The notes below the pieces were generated by a model, which saw only the letters and a program-made list of their open reading frames with translations, was not told the origin of the DNA and did no database searches. DNA of 64,000 nt from Candidula unifasciata (Eukaryota > Mollusca > Gastropoda > Stylommatophora > Geomitridae). The position numbers and the translations under genes were made by a program. Each line of letters starts with the position of its first letter. The first letter of the stretch is position 1. The stretch spans positions 70,001 to 134,000 of the forward strand of contig CAJHNH020000845.1 of NCBI GenBank assembly GCA_905116865.2, read 5' to 3'. Shown piece by piece: positions 42,375 to 54,679 of this stretch.

Positions 42375-44860
42375 GTTTGCCTGCAGATCAAATCGCCAGT
42401 TTCGTCTTTCCATGTACGTCATAATGTACTTCAAATTCTGATGATAGCACAATAAGAATAAATGATATTCTTTTACATTTATTCTTTATTTCCACTTTTA
42501 ACACTTCAGATGTTGGGGGAGATGCAAGATTCTTGCTGCTTCATCCATTATTGACACATGATGCTGTTGTAAAGTTTCTCTGATGTCATCTTTACTGGTG
42601 CCTGCCTTATGCTCTTGTTCCCCTTTTCGTATATGCCTTGTATGGTATAGTATCACTTGTATGGTATAGTATCACAAGCCATTCTTATTTAGTGGGCTTT
42701 CTTTTTGACCCGTCTCAACTGTATACCGATAATGCTTTGCAAAAAAAGTAAATGCAGTTGTGAAATAGTACCATTATTTACAGCGTACGCACCGCCATCT
42801 TAGGAAATACACGCAGACGTTTAAAAACTTCGCTCTTTCAGATTTCCTGCATGAGCTTTTTTAAAATTATGAATAAAAAAATTTTTTTTATGAAAACTGG
42901 AATTATTTGTGTTAACTAAAATTCCGTAGAATGCTTATTTAGTTGCTGAACATGACAATTTTATTAAATTTGTCTTTTAGTGTTGAATTGCTTTCTTGTA
43001 AGGGCTGCACAGGTCATCATTCACAAACAAGGTTGACTGCAATGGATCTTCAACTGGCTTGGTTGTAAATTCTCTGACTGTCCTTGCACTTATAACATTG
43101 TCTACCTCTTGTTGCTATCTTGACCTTTTCTTTCCAGTAAGGCTTTGAACGGCATATTAGGTCATTTAATGTGGCAAAAATGTTTCAGTTGTCTATCTTT
43201 TTCTCTCTCTCTCTCTCTCTCTCTTTCAATAATTCACTTTTCATTTGAAGTCTTCTCCGTGACCTCTGTATTTGATTGGGGGGTTTCCCCCCCCCCCCCC
43301 CCCAATGAAATACAACCTATTCTTCTGTTTACATTTCAGTTGCACCATACAGCAGGGTTATGTATTCACCAAGTCTCGTTTTTATAATGTGCTGTTAGTA
43401 AGTTTCACATCTTATTTAGCTATTCATGTGGGGGGGGGGGGGGGGGGGGGGGGCCGCGTCTGTGGGATCGCTCTACAACGTTGCATGTCTTTAACTCAAA
43501 TGGGTGTTTGTATTGTCACTCCCTCCCCCCAACTCTTCATGCACTAGTCATTAATTGTATCTTCCCCCTCTAGGTAGAACATATTATATCACAGGCCCAA
43601 AAAATGCATCACAGTTGATTCAGCTGTCCTATGGTACCAGCAGGTTATTTTATGTCTGTGTGTATCTACAATAAAAGTTGGCACCCAATATTTCTGGGAA
43701 TATTATACTCATGGAGAGGCCTCATTCTCTTCCACAGTGTGACTCTCATACTACTTACTCATAAAATCATGAAACTTTTCTTTTTTGTTTTACTGTCCAC
43801 AGAAGAAATCAGACCCTCATACACGAGGATTACAGAACTGTTTAAACGCATTAACCTCCAAACCACAAGTATACCATAATATGTCTGAACATTGGATATT
43901 TTGTTGTCCTGCTTCCCTGGAGTTGAGTATGATTAGTGTCCTTCCCTGTCCATTGGCCATGTTGTTTGTGTGTCCCTCTGAATAAAATGCAACACAAAAC
44001 CCACTAGCTGTATGTGTCTGCCAATGTGCAAGATTCACCACAAGACAATACAGAATATGCGTAACAACATATTACAGAAAGTGACTTCAAAGACAAGACA
44101 AGACAAGAAAAAATCAACGGCATAAGTAATTAATACAGATTTAAAAAATACTACTGTAAAAGTAAGACAAGACGTTTTAATCTGAGTAAAATATCTCCGG
44201 ATACCATGCACAGGAGGGGAGGGGAAAACCAAAACAAATTGAAACAAACAAAAAACTAAATCAAAAATTAGCAATGCTTTTAAGACAGCGTGAGACATGA
44301 GAGAATCAACAATGTGAGACTATGATACACATATGTACAAAATCTGGATGAAGAAATATATCAAGTCGTGGAACCCGTGCTGGCTAAAAAGGTGTCCCTC
44401 TAGATTACATACGCCCCCTTGATGGGTGGGAAAGGCACACAACAAAACTGGTAGTAGCAATATGAAAACCACAAAATATATTCAGTACGTGTAACAACAA
44501 TGAACAGTTATCTTTATAAATTAGTGACGTTCTCGGATGATTTCAAATGCATCAGATACAACCGATAGAAGTTGTCGGGGGACAAGGGTAGAGCAAACAG
44601 CTTTCGGGAGTCAAAATGTTTTAGTTGGAGATGGGCATTTGATGCTGTTGATTTTGTTCTGATGCTACGGGTCTGTTTACCCCAACAAACATCTGATAGT
44701 GTTCCCCCACTATATCAACTATTTTCAACTGACCTGCTTTCAATCATTTCCACAGCGCTGCCCCTGTTTTCACTATTTTCATTATCATGTCCTATTTGAT
44801 TGCGTGACTAACAAGCACAAGAGATGAACAAAGGCTGACATTTTTTTTAGAACTGTACTC
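42375..44860. other. convergent 3' flank, no gene
   Basis: (CT)n at about 43202-43225, poly(C) at about 43279-43303 and poly(G) at about 43431-43453. AATAAA at 43981-43986 (plus). No conserved coding sequence. Confidence 0.5.
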
Positions 44861-44869
44861 TAACCCTGC

Positions 44870-45060
44870 CTTCACAGTCTTGATGTACAAGTCACATCTA
44901 CATCTGACTTCAGTCTTGATCAAGCCACATCTGACTTCACAGTCTTGGTGTACAAGTCACATCTACATCTGACTTCAGTCTTGATGTACAAGCCACATCT
45001 GACTTCACAGTCTTGATGTACAAGTCGCATCTGACTTCACACATCTGAACTACTATTTAC
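44870..45060. repeat. tandem repeat around ACATCTGACTTCA
   Basis: Irregular units combining CTTGATGTACAAGTCACATC and ACATCTGACTTCACAGT, about five copies. Confidence 0.75.
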
Positions 45061-45109
45061 ACTTTACAGCTCTGGGGCACAAGTTAAGCTTAGCTTTATA
45101 ACCCTGTGA

Positions 45110-45720
45110 TGCACCTGACTACATACAGCCTGAGGCAAGTTAAGCTTTACTTTAGGAGCCTTAGGCACAAGTTAAAATTGACTTAGTGAGCCTGGGGCAC
45201 AAGTTAAACTTGATTTTAGGAGCCTGGGGCATAAGTTAAACTTGACTAGGAGCCTGAAGCACAAGTTAAAATTATCTTTAGGACCTGAGGCACAAGTTAA
45301 ACTTGACTTTTGGAGCCTGAGGTACAAGGTAAACTTGACTTTAGGAGCCTGAGGCACAAGTTAAACTCAAGTCCCCAAGCTTCAACTTAAAGTTTACCTA
45401 TACATCGCTGAGGTACAAGTTAAACTTAAGTCCCCAAGCTTCAACTTAAAGTTTACCTATACATCGCTGAGGCACAAGTTAAACTTAAGTCCCCAAGCTT
45501 CAACTTAAAGTTTACCTATACATCGCTGAGGCACAAGTTAAACTTAAGTCCCCAAGCTTCAACTTAAAGTTTACCTATACATCGCTGAGGTACAAGTTAA
45601 ACTTAAGTCCCCAAGCTTCAACTTAAAGTTTACCTATACATCGCTGAGGTACAAGTTAAACTTGGCTTAGCGTTCCCAGCTGCAATTGAAACTTGACTTG
45701 AGGCCCTGAGGTACCAGTTA
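45110..45720. repeat. two linked minisatellites (about 30 bp and 59 bp)
   Basis: 45110-45360 has about eight units of about 30 bp around GAGGCACAAGTTAAACTTGA. 45361-45660 has five near-identical 59-bp units (core CCCCAAGCTTCAACTTAAAG) that contain the shorter unit's GAGGTACAAGTTAAACTTAA. The longer unit probably grew from the shorter one. Confidence 0.9.
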
Positions 45721-45724
45721 AACT

Positions 45725-46760
45725 TGACTTACGTTCCCCTCAGTACAATGTAAACATGACTTAACGATTCCAGGGTAGAAGGTAAACATTTATGATTCCT
45801 AGGTACAAACATACTCAATGTCTCCCAGTTACAAACTGATCCGCAGTGCTAAGTAGGGTAGAAAGGAAATCTGACAGTGATGACACCTGTTCCTGATCCA
45901 ATCATCCAATGAACTACTGAAAATACTCCATTGCCTTCTTAAACTCAAACCAACCTTGTGAGAACTGTCTGATCTACCCCGGGTAGTCGACTGTGAACAG
46001 CTAGTGTAAGAATCTCTAATTAACAAGATATATATATATATAATTATATATGTTTATATTTAATTTGTTTAAAAACACGCCAATATACATTCCATGCAGA
46101 CAGTATTAACCTATGTAATAAAGTGAATGCCTGAATTCTCAGTCATTTTAAAACAATGCAGTGAAAAGAATAAACTGGTAGTCATCAAAGACCAGTAATT
46201 AATGTTTTCTGTGTATCAAAGGAAAAGAAAAGAGACAAAACAGCGCAAGTTATAATAACAATACACACACACACACACAATGCAGCACTGAAAACTACAC
46301 AACACATGACTAAAATACTCCAGTCTGGCAACAACAACACTGTACAAAGCATAAGTGTAGATAAAAACAATGCTTTTCATGAAGAAACAACAGGCAGTAG
46401 TATTAGGTCGGTACATGTCACCAAGATTTCCCCACAGACATTAATTAAGTGAAACATTTCTTGCTCTGGGTAAGTGAAAAGCTTTCAACAATTCAACATT
46501 AAATCATCTGTGGCTCTTCATGCATTCTTAGATCAATCAAAATTATAGTCGACACCTTTCATCAGAAATGTAGTTTGTTTTACAGCCACAAAACATCACT
46601 TTCTTTCATTCTCTCCGTAACAAGTGATGACACACCGTGCGTTGAATTAAAAATAGTTTAACTGCTCTCTGGTGCCAAAAATTAGCTTTCAATCCTTGAC
46701 AGGACTTTGCAAAATCAACCCTATCATAGCCTACTGTTACATTTTACTAGCCGATTTAGC
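45725..46760. other. flank, nothing recognised
   Basis: (AT)n at about 46027-46042 and (AC)n at about 46262-46279. No conserved coding sequence. Confidence 0.45.
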
Positions 46761-46764
46761 ATTC

Positions 46765-46885
46765 AGTAGTTTGCCAGTCTTCTGAGCAGTCAGCTCCTGA
46801 TACCACTTTCACCATCAACGCTAGCAGTCTGCTGCCAGACCACCGGCAGCTAAACCGGGGATTCATGTGACACCAACGCCACAGA
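46765..46885 (-). repeat. tRNA-derived SINE, family 2 (reverse)
   Basis: The reverse complement has GTGGCGTTGGTGTCACATG at the head, then GTTTAGCTGCCGGTGGTCTG and GGTATCAGGAGCTGACTGCT, similar to 39385-39525. Confidence 0.5.
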
Positions 46886-46889
46886 CTCT

Positions 46890-47925
46890 GGCGGTACCAA
46901 AAGAGTTAAAGAAAAAGAAAACAAATAGGCCGTGGCAGACATAGATGAATGAAATAATCATAATTTCCCATGTACTCGGTTATGGCCGAAGGAGCTGATG
47001 TCTCCAGTGTTCTTCCTCCGGCATGTCAAAGTGATGATGTCATCTGGTTAGTCACTTTACTATGTCCCAAAGAAGCGACCCATTCAGAAAATCCTGTAGT
47101 CAGAGACACTCAATGAAAACCTTTCTCTTCTCCTTTAGATCCACAAACCGCACACAGTAATACAACATTGCAAAATGGTACATACATATGGCAAACACAT
47201 TAGCCATGATCGCAACAATTAAAAACAGCAAGAATAAGACAAACCAACAAAACAATTATTATTATCTTTAAAAATCCATCCGCCACAAAAAAATTTTTAT
47301 ATATATAAAAACACTAGAAGAAACAAAAGCACCAAACAGAAACTATTGAATACACTACGAAGACTATGAGATGTGCAAAATGAAAGTGAAGAAAGAAGGA
47401 AATATAAGATAAATATTTAGATATATATTTGGTTTGGATATCTACACGCCAGATACAATTATTTATTGTGTAATAGAAAACATGTAATGAAAAGTACAAT
47501 ATAGTCAAATATTACTGAAACATTACCACAGGGCAAAGTAACCACAATACACATAGAGACTACAACAGGGTAATGCAACCAACCCCTTTAACTAGCACTT
47601 GATATCGACAGCAAAGCAATAAATGCAAACATGTCAAGCAAGAACACCGTTTAAAATAAATAGCAAATACACAGTATTGATCAATTCTATAAATTAATTC
47701 ACACCTTATGGCGTACATATAAATACATGCAAATAGCTGGCAATTTATTCCAAGCTGTAGAGGAGGAACTAGAATTATTCATCAATAATTACTTGTCTAT
47801 TTAAGCTTTTTTTTTTTTTAAGTTGTCTATCTGTGCCCACTGTAAAATGGTTTGCTTGCAATCAGACATATGTACAAAATACTAAACCTAACTAAGAAAA
47901 AACACAGTAGTCTCTAAATCGCATT
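46890..47925. other. AT-rich flank, nothing recognised
   Basis: No conserved ORF or repeat identified. Confidence 0.4.
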
Positions 47926-47929
47926 GTAA

Positions 47930-48215
47930 TAAATCAACATGAGACTAAATCACATTATAAGACATTTAAACTAAATCCCATTGTAACACACAATCTATTT
48001 GTAACTAAACCCCATTGTAACACACAATCTATTTGTACCTAAATCCCATTTAAGAAATCACCCACATGAGACATAATTCCATTATACACCATATATGTGA
48101 ATCTGAATTCCATATTAGGGAATCACCCATATGAAACTAAATCCCATTATAAGACTGTCTATGTGAAATTAATCCCACCGTTAAAAACATATCAACCTAA
48201 AACTAAATCCCATTG
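47930..48215. repeat. degenerate minisatellite related to 50215-50740
   Basis: About seven loose units around ACTAAATCCCATTGTAACAC and CAATCTATTTG. The same phrase, with TATAAATCCCA, makes up the 36-bp array 2.2 kb to the right. Confidence 0.75.
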
Positions 48216-48950
48216 AAGGAATGTTGCAGCACAAGAAATCAAATCCGGCACCTGTCAATTCCAGAAACACAACATCACACGTTCCAAACAACGCACCAGA
48301 TGCACCGACTTCTCAAGAAAACAAACATGGCACATGTGGTTGTAAATCCTACGTTTGGTCACAGTAACCTGAAAAATCTGGCAATACTGTGCTTGCTACA
48401 TACATGGTGTGCAAATCTGGCCGCCTGCATAAGTAAAACTTTTGATTTTACTGTTGGCATTATTTTTCTGAACAGTGGTAGCTATATCAGCAACATATTC
48501 CTGGCATTTAGTTATACATCACACAAGACTACATTTCTCCATTCCAATCTATGCTGTGCACATTTTTGCTTCCCCAAAACCACGGAGAGAACCCAGTGCA
48601 GCAGCACTCTTGGCCTGGCCTCTTTCATCAACTTCCAACAAGGTTTCTTCTTGAACATCCCCATTTCTGTAATCCAAATGTTTCTGCTGCTTGCTGTAAC
48701 CATTAACTGTCATTTTTGTCGTCGTAGATCGCTGTAACACTTGCTAACAGACTTCTGAATTGGTTATTGCAATAAGGAAAATATTCTACAATAAGCATGC
48801 AAAAGAATCACATATACTTAAAAAAAAAAAAAAGCCGGAATAACGTACACAGGAAATTGCCTTGTTTTAAGTGTAAATAGGTCATGACCTTAAAGATCAT
48901 CATCCAGAAAACATATATATATATATATATATTTTGAATAAACTGATTTA
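48216..48950. other. flank, no gene supported
   Basis: A 174-codon plus-strand ORF (48213-48737) has no recognisable domain, and its start is inside repeat sequence. (AT)n at about 48913-48932. Confidence 0.4.
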
Positions 48951-48954
48951 AAGG

Positions 48955-49095
48955 AATACATTCCCTGGAGCCTAAAACGCATCGGGTGACCTATGTCATG
49001 ACCCTATGACCTCCATCACTGAGGCTTGTGGGAAATATCCTCAATACTATTTTTAGTTAATTATTCATATCCTGACCTTGGCAGTCACCTTGGGA
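48955..49095 (-). repeat. dispersed repeat (reverse copy of 31770-32160)
   Basis: The reverse complement reads AGGATATGAATAATTAACTA, then AAGCCTCAGTGATGGAGGTC and ATGACATAGGTC. Confidence 0.6.
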
Positions 49096-49319
49096 GTCGC
49101 TGTGGCATTAACTATGCTCTGTAAACTGGTCGCTACAGACAAGTCGGAATGGTCACCATTTACAGGAAACTGGACTTTGCAGCTCCTTTGATTCTGAACC
49201 TGCAGCCTGACATGTGAGGGGTGAGAGCTCTAACCAGACTTCTCAAATGCCTTTTATAGAAAATTCATGACTAGATCACAGTGGCACATGACTATTCTAA
49301 CCTACAACAGTGAATTAGG

Positions 49320-49445
49320 TCATTTTATAATTTGTTCAATGAATGATGAAAGAATCAGTCCAGAACTCATTTGTTCAATGAATGATGAAAGAATCAGTCC
49401 AGAACTCATTTGTTCAATGAATGATGAAAGAATCAGTCCAGAACT
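49320..49445. repeat. 39-bp tandem repeat, three copies
   Basis: Three identical units with core TTGTTCAATGAATGATGAAA. Perfect identity suggests recent expansion. Confidence 0.9.
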
Positions 49446-49774
49446 GAGGCCTCTGCACTCAAAACATGCCCACATGGGTTCTGTCTCCTTCTGCAGTGAA
49501 TGAGGTTATGGTGCCAACGTTCATCTTAAGTACAGTCTACCAAACAGAGACACAAACCCCACTTCCTCCATCACTCAAACACACACATGTGAACGTGCTA
49601 ACAGAGAAGCACCGGTGTCCCTACACAACACTAACATGCTATCAACTCGGCGCTTGCAGAGTCATGAGATGAGTATCTTCTGGATCAACAAGGATCTTCT
49701 AGATCATGTTAATTAAGTACTAAGCCTTCAAACAATGTTCGCCTTTCACGCACCTCTTAATTCTTTCAGTATGG

Positions 49775-49960
49775 AAAGAACCCTTTTCCTCACCTTCATA
49801 TGTTTTGGGCATATAGAGTTAGACCTACATTTTATAGACCGATCGGCACTGGGTGGTGATGTGGTCAATATCATGCCGGCTGCCTTTACTTCCCATGAAT
49901 ATTTGGTACCCGTACAAAGCTGGGACGACCTGAGAGCCATTAAAAAACAAAAAAGTTCAG
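49775..49960 (-). repeat. SINE family 3 fragment (reverse)
   Basis: TATAGACCGATCGGCACTGG and GTGATGTGGTCAATATCATG, then CCGGCTGCCTTTACTTCC. This is the reversed body of the 25023 SINE. Confidence 0.65.
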
Positions 49961-50214
49961 CTCCGCCAGAACCTAAACCTTCAAATCTTCCAGAATTCTT
50001 TCAATACCAAACATTTCTCTATCCACACTTTCTTTGTGTTAACAACTTTTCTTTATAATGCTCTTACTGCTAATCACAGAGAAGTGTTTTATTAACCCTC
50101 TTTATCTGAACTGTTAGTTTAACTCTTAAGAGTTCCACTGTGCATCCGCTGAATCTCTTCGTCTGTCCCCATTGTAAAATGATTTGTTCGCAATCTGTAC
50201 AAGAAACTAAACCC

Positions 50215-50740
50215 GACTGTAGGAAATAGTCTACCATTGTTAGAAATCAACATATTTCATTATAAGTAAATTCCATTATAAGACATCATTCATACCAAAC
50301 TAAATCCCTCTGTCAGAAATCTATTCGAAACTAAATCGCATTGTGAGAACTCAACATGAAACTAAATTCTATTGTTTATCTTATTGTAAGATAGTCTAAT
50401 TGAAATTATAAATCCTATTGTAAGATAGTTTTTTTCAGAACTATAAATCCCACTATAACATACAATCTATTGGAAACTATAAATCCCACTGTAACATACA
50501 ATCTATTGGAAACTATAAATCCCACTGTTACATACAATCTATTGGAAACTATAAATCCCATTATAACATACAATCTATTGGAAACTATAAATCCCACTGT
50601 AACATACAATCTATTGGAAACTATAAATCCCACTGCAACATACAATCTATTGGAAACTATAAATCCCACTGTTACATACAATCTATTGGAAACTATAAAT
50701 CCCATTGAAAGAAGTCACCCCAATTAAACTTAATTCCATT
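50215..50740. repeat. 36-bp minisatellite with degenerate left flank
   Basis: Eight regular 36-bp units (about 50430-50705), core AACTATAAATCCCACTGTAA, preceded by looser units from about 50215. Confidence 0.95.
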
Positions 50741-50744
50741 TTAA

Positions 50745-51135
50745 GATAACCAAATATATGAATCTTCAGTATCTATTGCTCTTAAGCTTAACTGCTGAAG
50801 ACATAAGGAGTTGAAGTGACAACTGTTTGGTATTGAAAGAGTCACTTCTACATCAGGCTGCCTTCACAAGTAAAAGTAGCATGGGCATGCACACAACAAT
50901 CTCGGACGAGGACAGTTTATATTTATTGTACTCCTTTCCGCCCTGAGGCGAAGCTAGTAACAAATAATCTGTGCCACTGCTGGGGGCAGTGGGGAATTTT
51001 CCTGGGTGTCAAGGCAGCAGAAGATATATGGCAGTACATATATTTAGGAGAAACAATGGACACAGATTTTGAGAAATGCACTGGACTGATGAGATTTCAA
51101 GAGAGTGCAGATAGAAAATCCGCCAAGTATTTAAA
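50745..51135. other. flank, nothing recognised
   Basis: No conserved ORF or repeat identified. Confidence 0.4.
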
Positions 51136-51214
51136 GGCATGGTGTTAAGATTAAGTATTCAGAGATATATTGAGAATAAAAGGATAATCAGAAATATCAT
51201 ATTAAATATGTTGT

Positions 51215-52182
51215 GCTGTGGACAAAAGATACAGCAAAATAAAAGAATGTACACAGGATTTCACTGTGGACAAAAGACACAGAAAAATAAGAGTGCAGAC
51301 ACGAATTCATGGTGGACAAGAGACAGCAAAACAAATTAGTGTAGACAGTATTTCACTGTGGACAAAAGACACAGCAAAATAAATGGGTGTAGACAGGATT
51401 TCACTGTGGACAAAAGACACAGCAAAATAAATGAGGGTAGACAGGATTTCACTGTGGACAAAAGACAGAAAAATAAATGGGTGTAGACAGGATTTCACTG
51501 TGGACAAAAGACACAGCAAAATAAATGGGTGTAGACAGGATTTCACTGTGGACAAAAGACACAGCAAAATAAATGAGTGTAGACAGGATTTCACTGTGGA
51601 CAAAAGACACAGCAAAATAAATGGGTGTAGACAGGATTTCACTGTGGACAAAAGACACAGCAAAATAAATGGGTTTAGACAGTATTTCACTGTGGACAAA
51701 AGACACAGCAAAATAAATGAGGGTAGACAGTATTTCACTGTGGACAAAAGACAGCAAAATAAATGGGTGTAGACAGGATTTCACTGTGGACAAAAGACAC
51801 AGCAAAATAAATGGGTGTAGACAGGATTTCACTGTGGACAAAAGACACAGCAAAATAAATGGGTGTAGACAGTATTTCACTGTGGACAAAAGACACAGCA
51901 AAATAAATGGGTGTAGACAGTATTTCACTGTGGACAAAAGACACAGCAAAATAAATGAGGGTAGACAGGATTTCACTGTGGACAAAAGACACAGCAAAAT
52001 AAATGAGTGTAGACAGTATTTCACTGTGGACAAAAGACACAGCAAAATAAATGGGTGTAGACAGGATTTCACTGTGGACAAAAGACACAGCAAAATAAAA
52101 GGATGTAGACAGGATTTCACTGTGGACAAAAGACACAGCAAAATAAATGAGTGTAGACAGGATTTCACTGTGGACAAAAGAA
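51215..52182. repeat. 48-bp minisatellite, about 20 copies
   Basis: Unit core TTTCACTGTGGACAAAAGAC, with ACAGCAAAATAAATGGGTGT. Open on both strands because 48 is a multiple of three; the ORFs are repeat translation. Some units lack a few bases (CACA). Confidence 0.95.
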
Positions 52183-52589
52183 ATGTGTCACAATTTGACT
52201 ATTCACATGAACTGACGCCAGCTGCCTCCACCAGTGCTGGAAAATGTGACATCACTGGAATCTGGCTGAGAACACAGGGACAAACAGGAAGGAAGTAGAT
52301 TTTAATCAGACAGGCTGCTTCACCTACCAAGAAATTTCCTAACATCCATTTTATGAGGTTGGGTCTTTGGGTCAACATGGAGTTATCTGCCAACACCCCC
52401 TCCCCCTTAAGTGGTATCTAAACCTGGCACAACCAGGCTGGAAGATATGTCCACTAGCTACTGTGGCACCTTCATACAGGAGAGAAACCTTACAAATGTG
52501 ATATTTGTGATGATTTGTTAACGGCTCATTCATAACCGTACTTGGCTTGTGTAACCGCCAAATTGTTAGTGCAATGCACAACCACGCTT

Positions 52590-52712
52590 CTACATACACA
52601 CACACACACACAAATTAAAAAACCTGCACATTCCTGATTAGGATGTAAGGTTTTAGTCACACACACAAATTAAAAAACCTGCACATTCCTGATTAGGATG
52701 TAAGGTTTTAGT
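52590..52712. repeat. two-copy direct repeat, about 58 bp
   Basis: CACACACAAATTAAAAAACC to GGATGTAAGGTTTTAGTCAC, twice with no visible differences, next to an (AC)n tract. Confidence 0.85.
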
Positions 52713-52714
52713 CA

Positions 52715-53010
52715 CTCACAAATTCAAGGCCATGGCAATGTAGATGTCGTTCCGGTATAGAGAACATGTCAAATCCACTGCGGAAGTGGTGATCTCTGTC
52801 ACACAGTCCACATACAAATGCTGATACTCCATTAAACTGAGGCTTATTTTCTCCCGGACACATCCCCTCTTTAGTTTGCCGCGTTTGACTTCTTCTAAAC
52901 TGAAAGAGTCTGTCTTTTCCTGTCTGCCTCCACAGGAGTTTGTCTCCAGATGTTCTCTAAAGTGTCTGTGTCAATGATGACATCTTTCAGGTTGCATGTG
53001 CATATGTCCT
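52715..53010 (-). pseudogene. LINE C-terminal tail with Cys/His motif (degraded)
   Basis: The minus strand reads GRSR-SYEDICTCNLKDVIID then (stops, shifts) FNGVSAFVCGLCDRDHHFRS GFDMFSIPERHLHC. It resembles the LINE tail pattern RxxxxxKDxxxxDLKxxxID ... FxCxxCGRxCxSRIGLxSHxRxC. Dead fragment; assignment by motif only. Confidence 0.55.
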
Positions 53011-53039
53011 CATAGCTTCACCTTGACCTTCCTGCAGAT

Positions 53040-53430
53040 CTTTTACCAGTTACCAGTTCACCAGAGACACATGTGCCTCATTATAACTAACTCACAGAGC
53101 ATGCTGGGAAAGGTGGAGACAGGCATGCTCCATGCAGGATGGCAAGCATCACTCCAAAGGTCCCGGGTAGTTAGCATCCTTTGGATATTTTCTCCAGGTA
53201 ATGCCGGTGTGTTGGGAATTGAGCAGGCAGATAGACTGGCCGGTTCTGCACCACTTGGTGGTGAACTGATGTATGACAAGCTGGATGTTGTGAGGGCCCT
53301 TTTGGAGCGAGTAAATATTGCCGAGGCACAGACAGACCTTTACGTGTCTAGGGAGAAAGGTACTGCACTTCCTGCTGAAGATTGAGACCGAGCGCTGATG
53401 GGGGTGTCTCGAGTGCTGTGATGTTGATTC
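53040..53430 (+). pseudogene. RNase H-family retrosequence (copy 6, best preserved)
   Basis: One open frame runs from TNSQSMLGKVETGMLHAGWQ through VVSILWIFSPGNAGVLGIEQ and [20 protein letters not shown] to VVRALLERVN...YVSREKGT. This is the C-terminal half of an RNase HI fold. The third catalytic Asp (expected TDS) is Asn, the catalytic His region is PGNAGV instead of PGHAGV, and the last Asp (QADRLA) is kept. The tail after 53380 is frameshifted (MGVSRVL/CCD). Confidence 0.75.
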
Positions 53431-53434
53431 TTAA

Positions 53435-53880
53435 TTCGACATTCAGTTCACCACACAGGAGATCCTTTGGAACTACAACAAGCAGCCAGTATGACCCATT
53501 AAGAAACTTTCATTGAGAAATTCTAAGCCTAAATAGTTGATACGGCTAGTTTCAAAACTGTGGTTTGGATCACTGCTCCTCTTCTATCCTTGAATGTCTT
53601 TGAATTCCCCCACCACCCTAGCTTAAGCTGTTTCAACACACACATCAGTCTACCCAACAACCAACCTATCGACACACATCCAGACAATCAGTACAGCTTG
53701 GTCAAGTCATAACTACTACATTCACTACATTTTGAAAAGCAAACCATTCAGTCATCAACATAATAAACTGGCCAAGTATGGAGCAAAGCAAGCATACACA
53801 AGTGGATTGGCCTGCAACGCTTAAAATGCCACAAATTCAAACAGCACATTTATAGAAAAACATTGGCAGTGGGTGCAAAA
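53435..53880. other. flank, nothing recognised
   Basis: No conserved feature seen. Confidence 0.4.
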
Positions 53881-53884
53881 TGAT

Positions 53885-54225
53885 GGATCCCAATCTTACA
53901 ATACAATCATGGGTTTGATAAATAAATTGTACCACACCATGATGGTTTATGTCAGTTCTTACATTGCAAGCTTGGGTTACTGGAGTCTTCAATCTTACAG
54001 AATGTTCATGTGTTACTGGAGTCCTCAATCTTACAAAATGTTCATGTGTTACTGGAGTCTTCAATCTTACAAAATGTTCATGTGTTACTGGAGTCTTCAA
54101 TCTTACAAAATGTTCATGTGTTACTGGAGTCTTTATCAATCTTATGGTGTAATAGGTTTTTTTGCCCCCAATCTCACAACACAATAATGGGTTACCTCAG
54201 CATCCAAACTTATAATGCAAGAATG
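53885..54225. repeat. 36-bp minisatellite A
   Basis: Regular 36-bp units at about 53975-54135 with core TTACTGGAGTCTTCAATCTT, flanked by looser CAATCTTACAA phrases. Confidence 0.9.
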
Positions 54226-54235
54226 GATTAGCTAA

Positions 54236-54675
54236 CCCAGGTAGCATCAGCTTCCAGTCTGACAATAGCTTGGGCTACAGGAGCTTCCAGTCTGACAACA
54301 ATAGCTTGGGCTACAGGAGCTTCCAGTCTGACAACAATAGCTTGGGCTACAGGAGCTTCCAGTCTGACAACAATAGCTTGGGCTACAGGAGCTCCCAGTC
54401 TGACAATGATGGCTTGGGCTACAGGAGCTCCCAGTCTGACAATGATAGCTTGGGCTACAGGAGCTCCCAGTCCTACAATGATAGCTTGGGCTACAGGAGC
54501 TCCCAGTCTGACAATGATAGCAATGGTTATGTCTGCCACCAGTCGCACAATGCTAGCTTGGGCTACGGGAGCTCCCAATCTGACAAAGCTAGCAAGGGTT
54601 ACGTCTGCCTTCAACTTCACAATGCTGTAAACAGGGGATATATCAGCCTTCAATCTTACAATGCAAGAAAAGGTT
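54236..54675. repeat. 36-bp minisatellite B
   Basis: About eleven units with core AGCTTGGGCTACAGGAGCTT and CCAGTCTGACAA. Repeat translation gives GYRSFQSDNNSL, a 12-residue period, but there is no gene context. Confidence 0.92.
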
Positions 54676-54679
54676 AAAT

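Noticed and set aside
48213..48737. 174-codon plus-strand ORF as a gene
   Set aside because: No recognisable domain, starts inside degenerate repeat sequence, no splice partners or family resemblance.
51307..52298. ORFs up to 242 codons on both strands (DFTVDKRHSKIN / STVKSCLHPFILL repeats)
   Set aside because: 48-bp minisatellite translation; no domain outside the repeat.
54228..54677. Silk- or mucin-like repeat protein (GYRSFQSDNNSL)
   Set aside because: A 36-bp tandem array with no signal peptide, no flanking exons and an equally open opposite strand.
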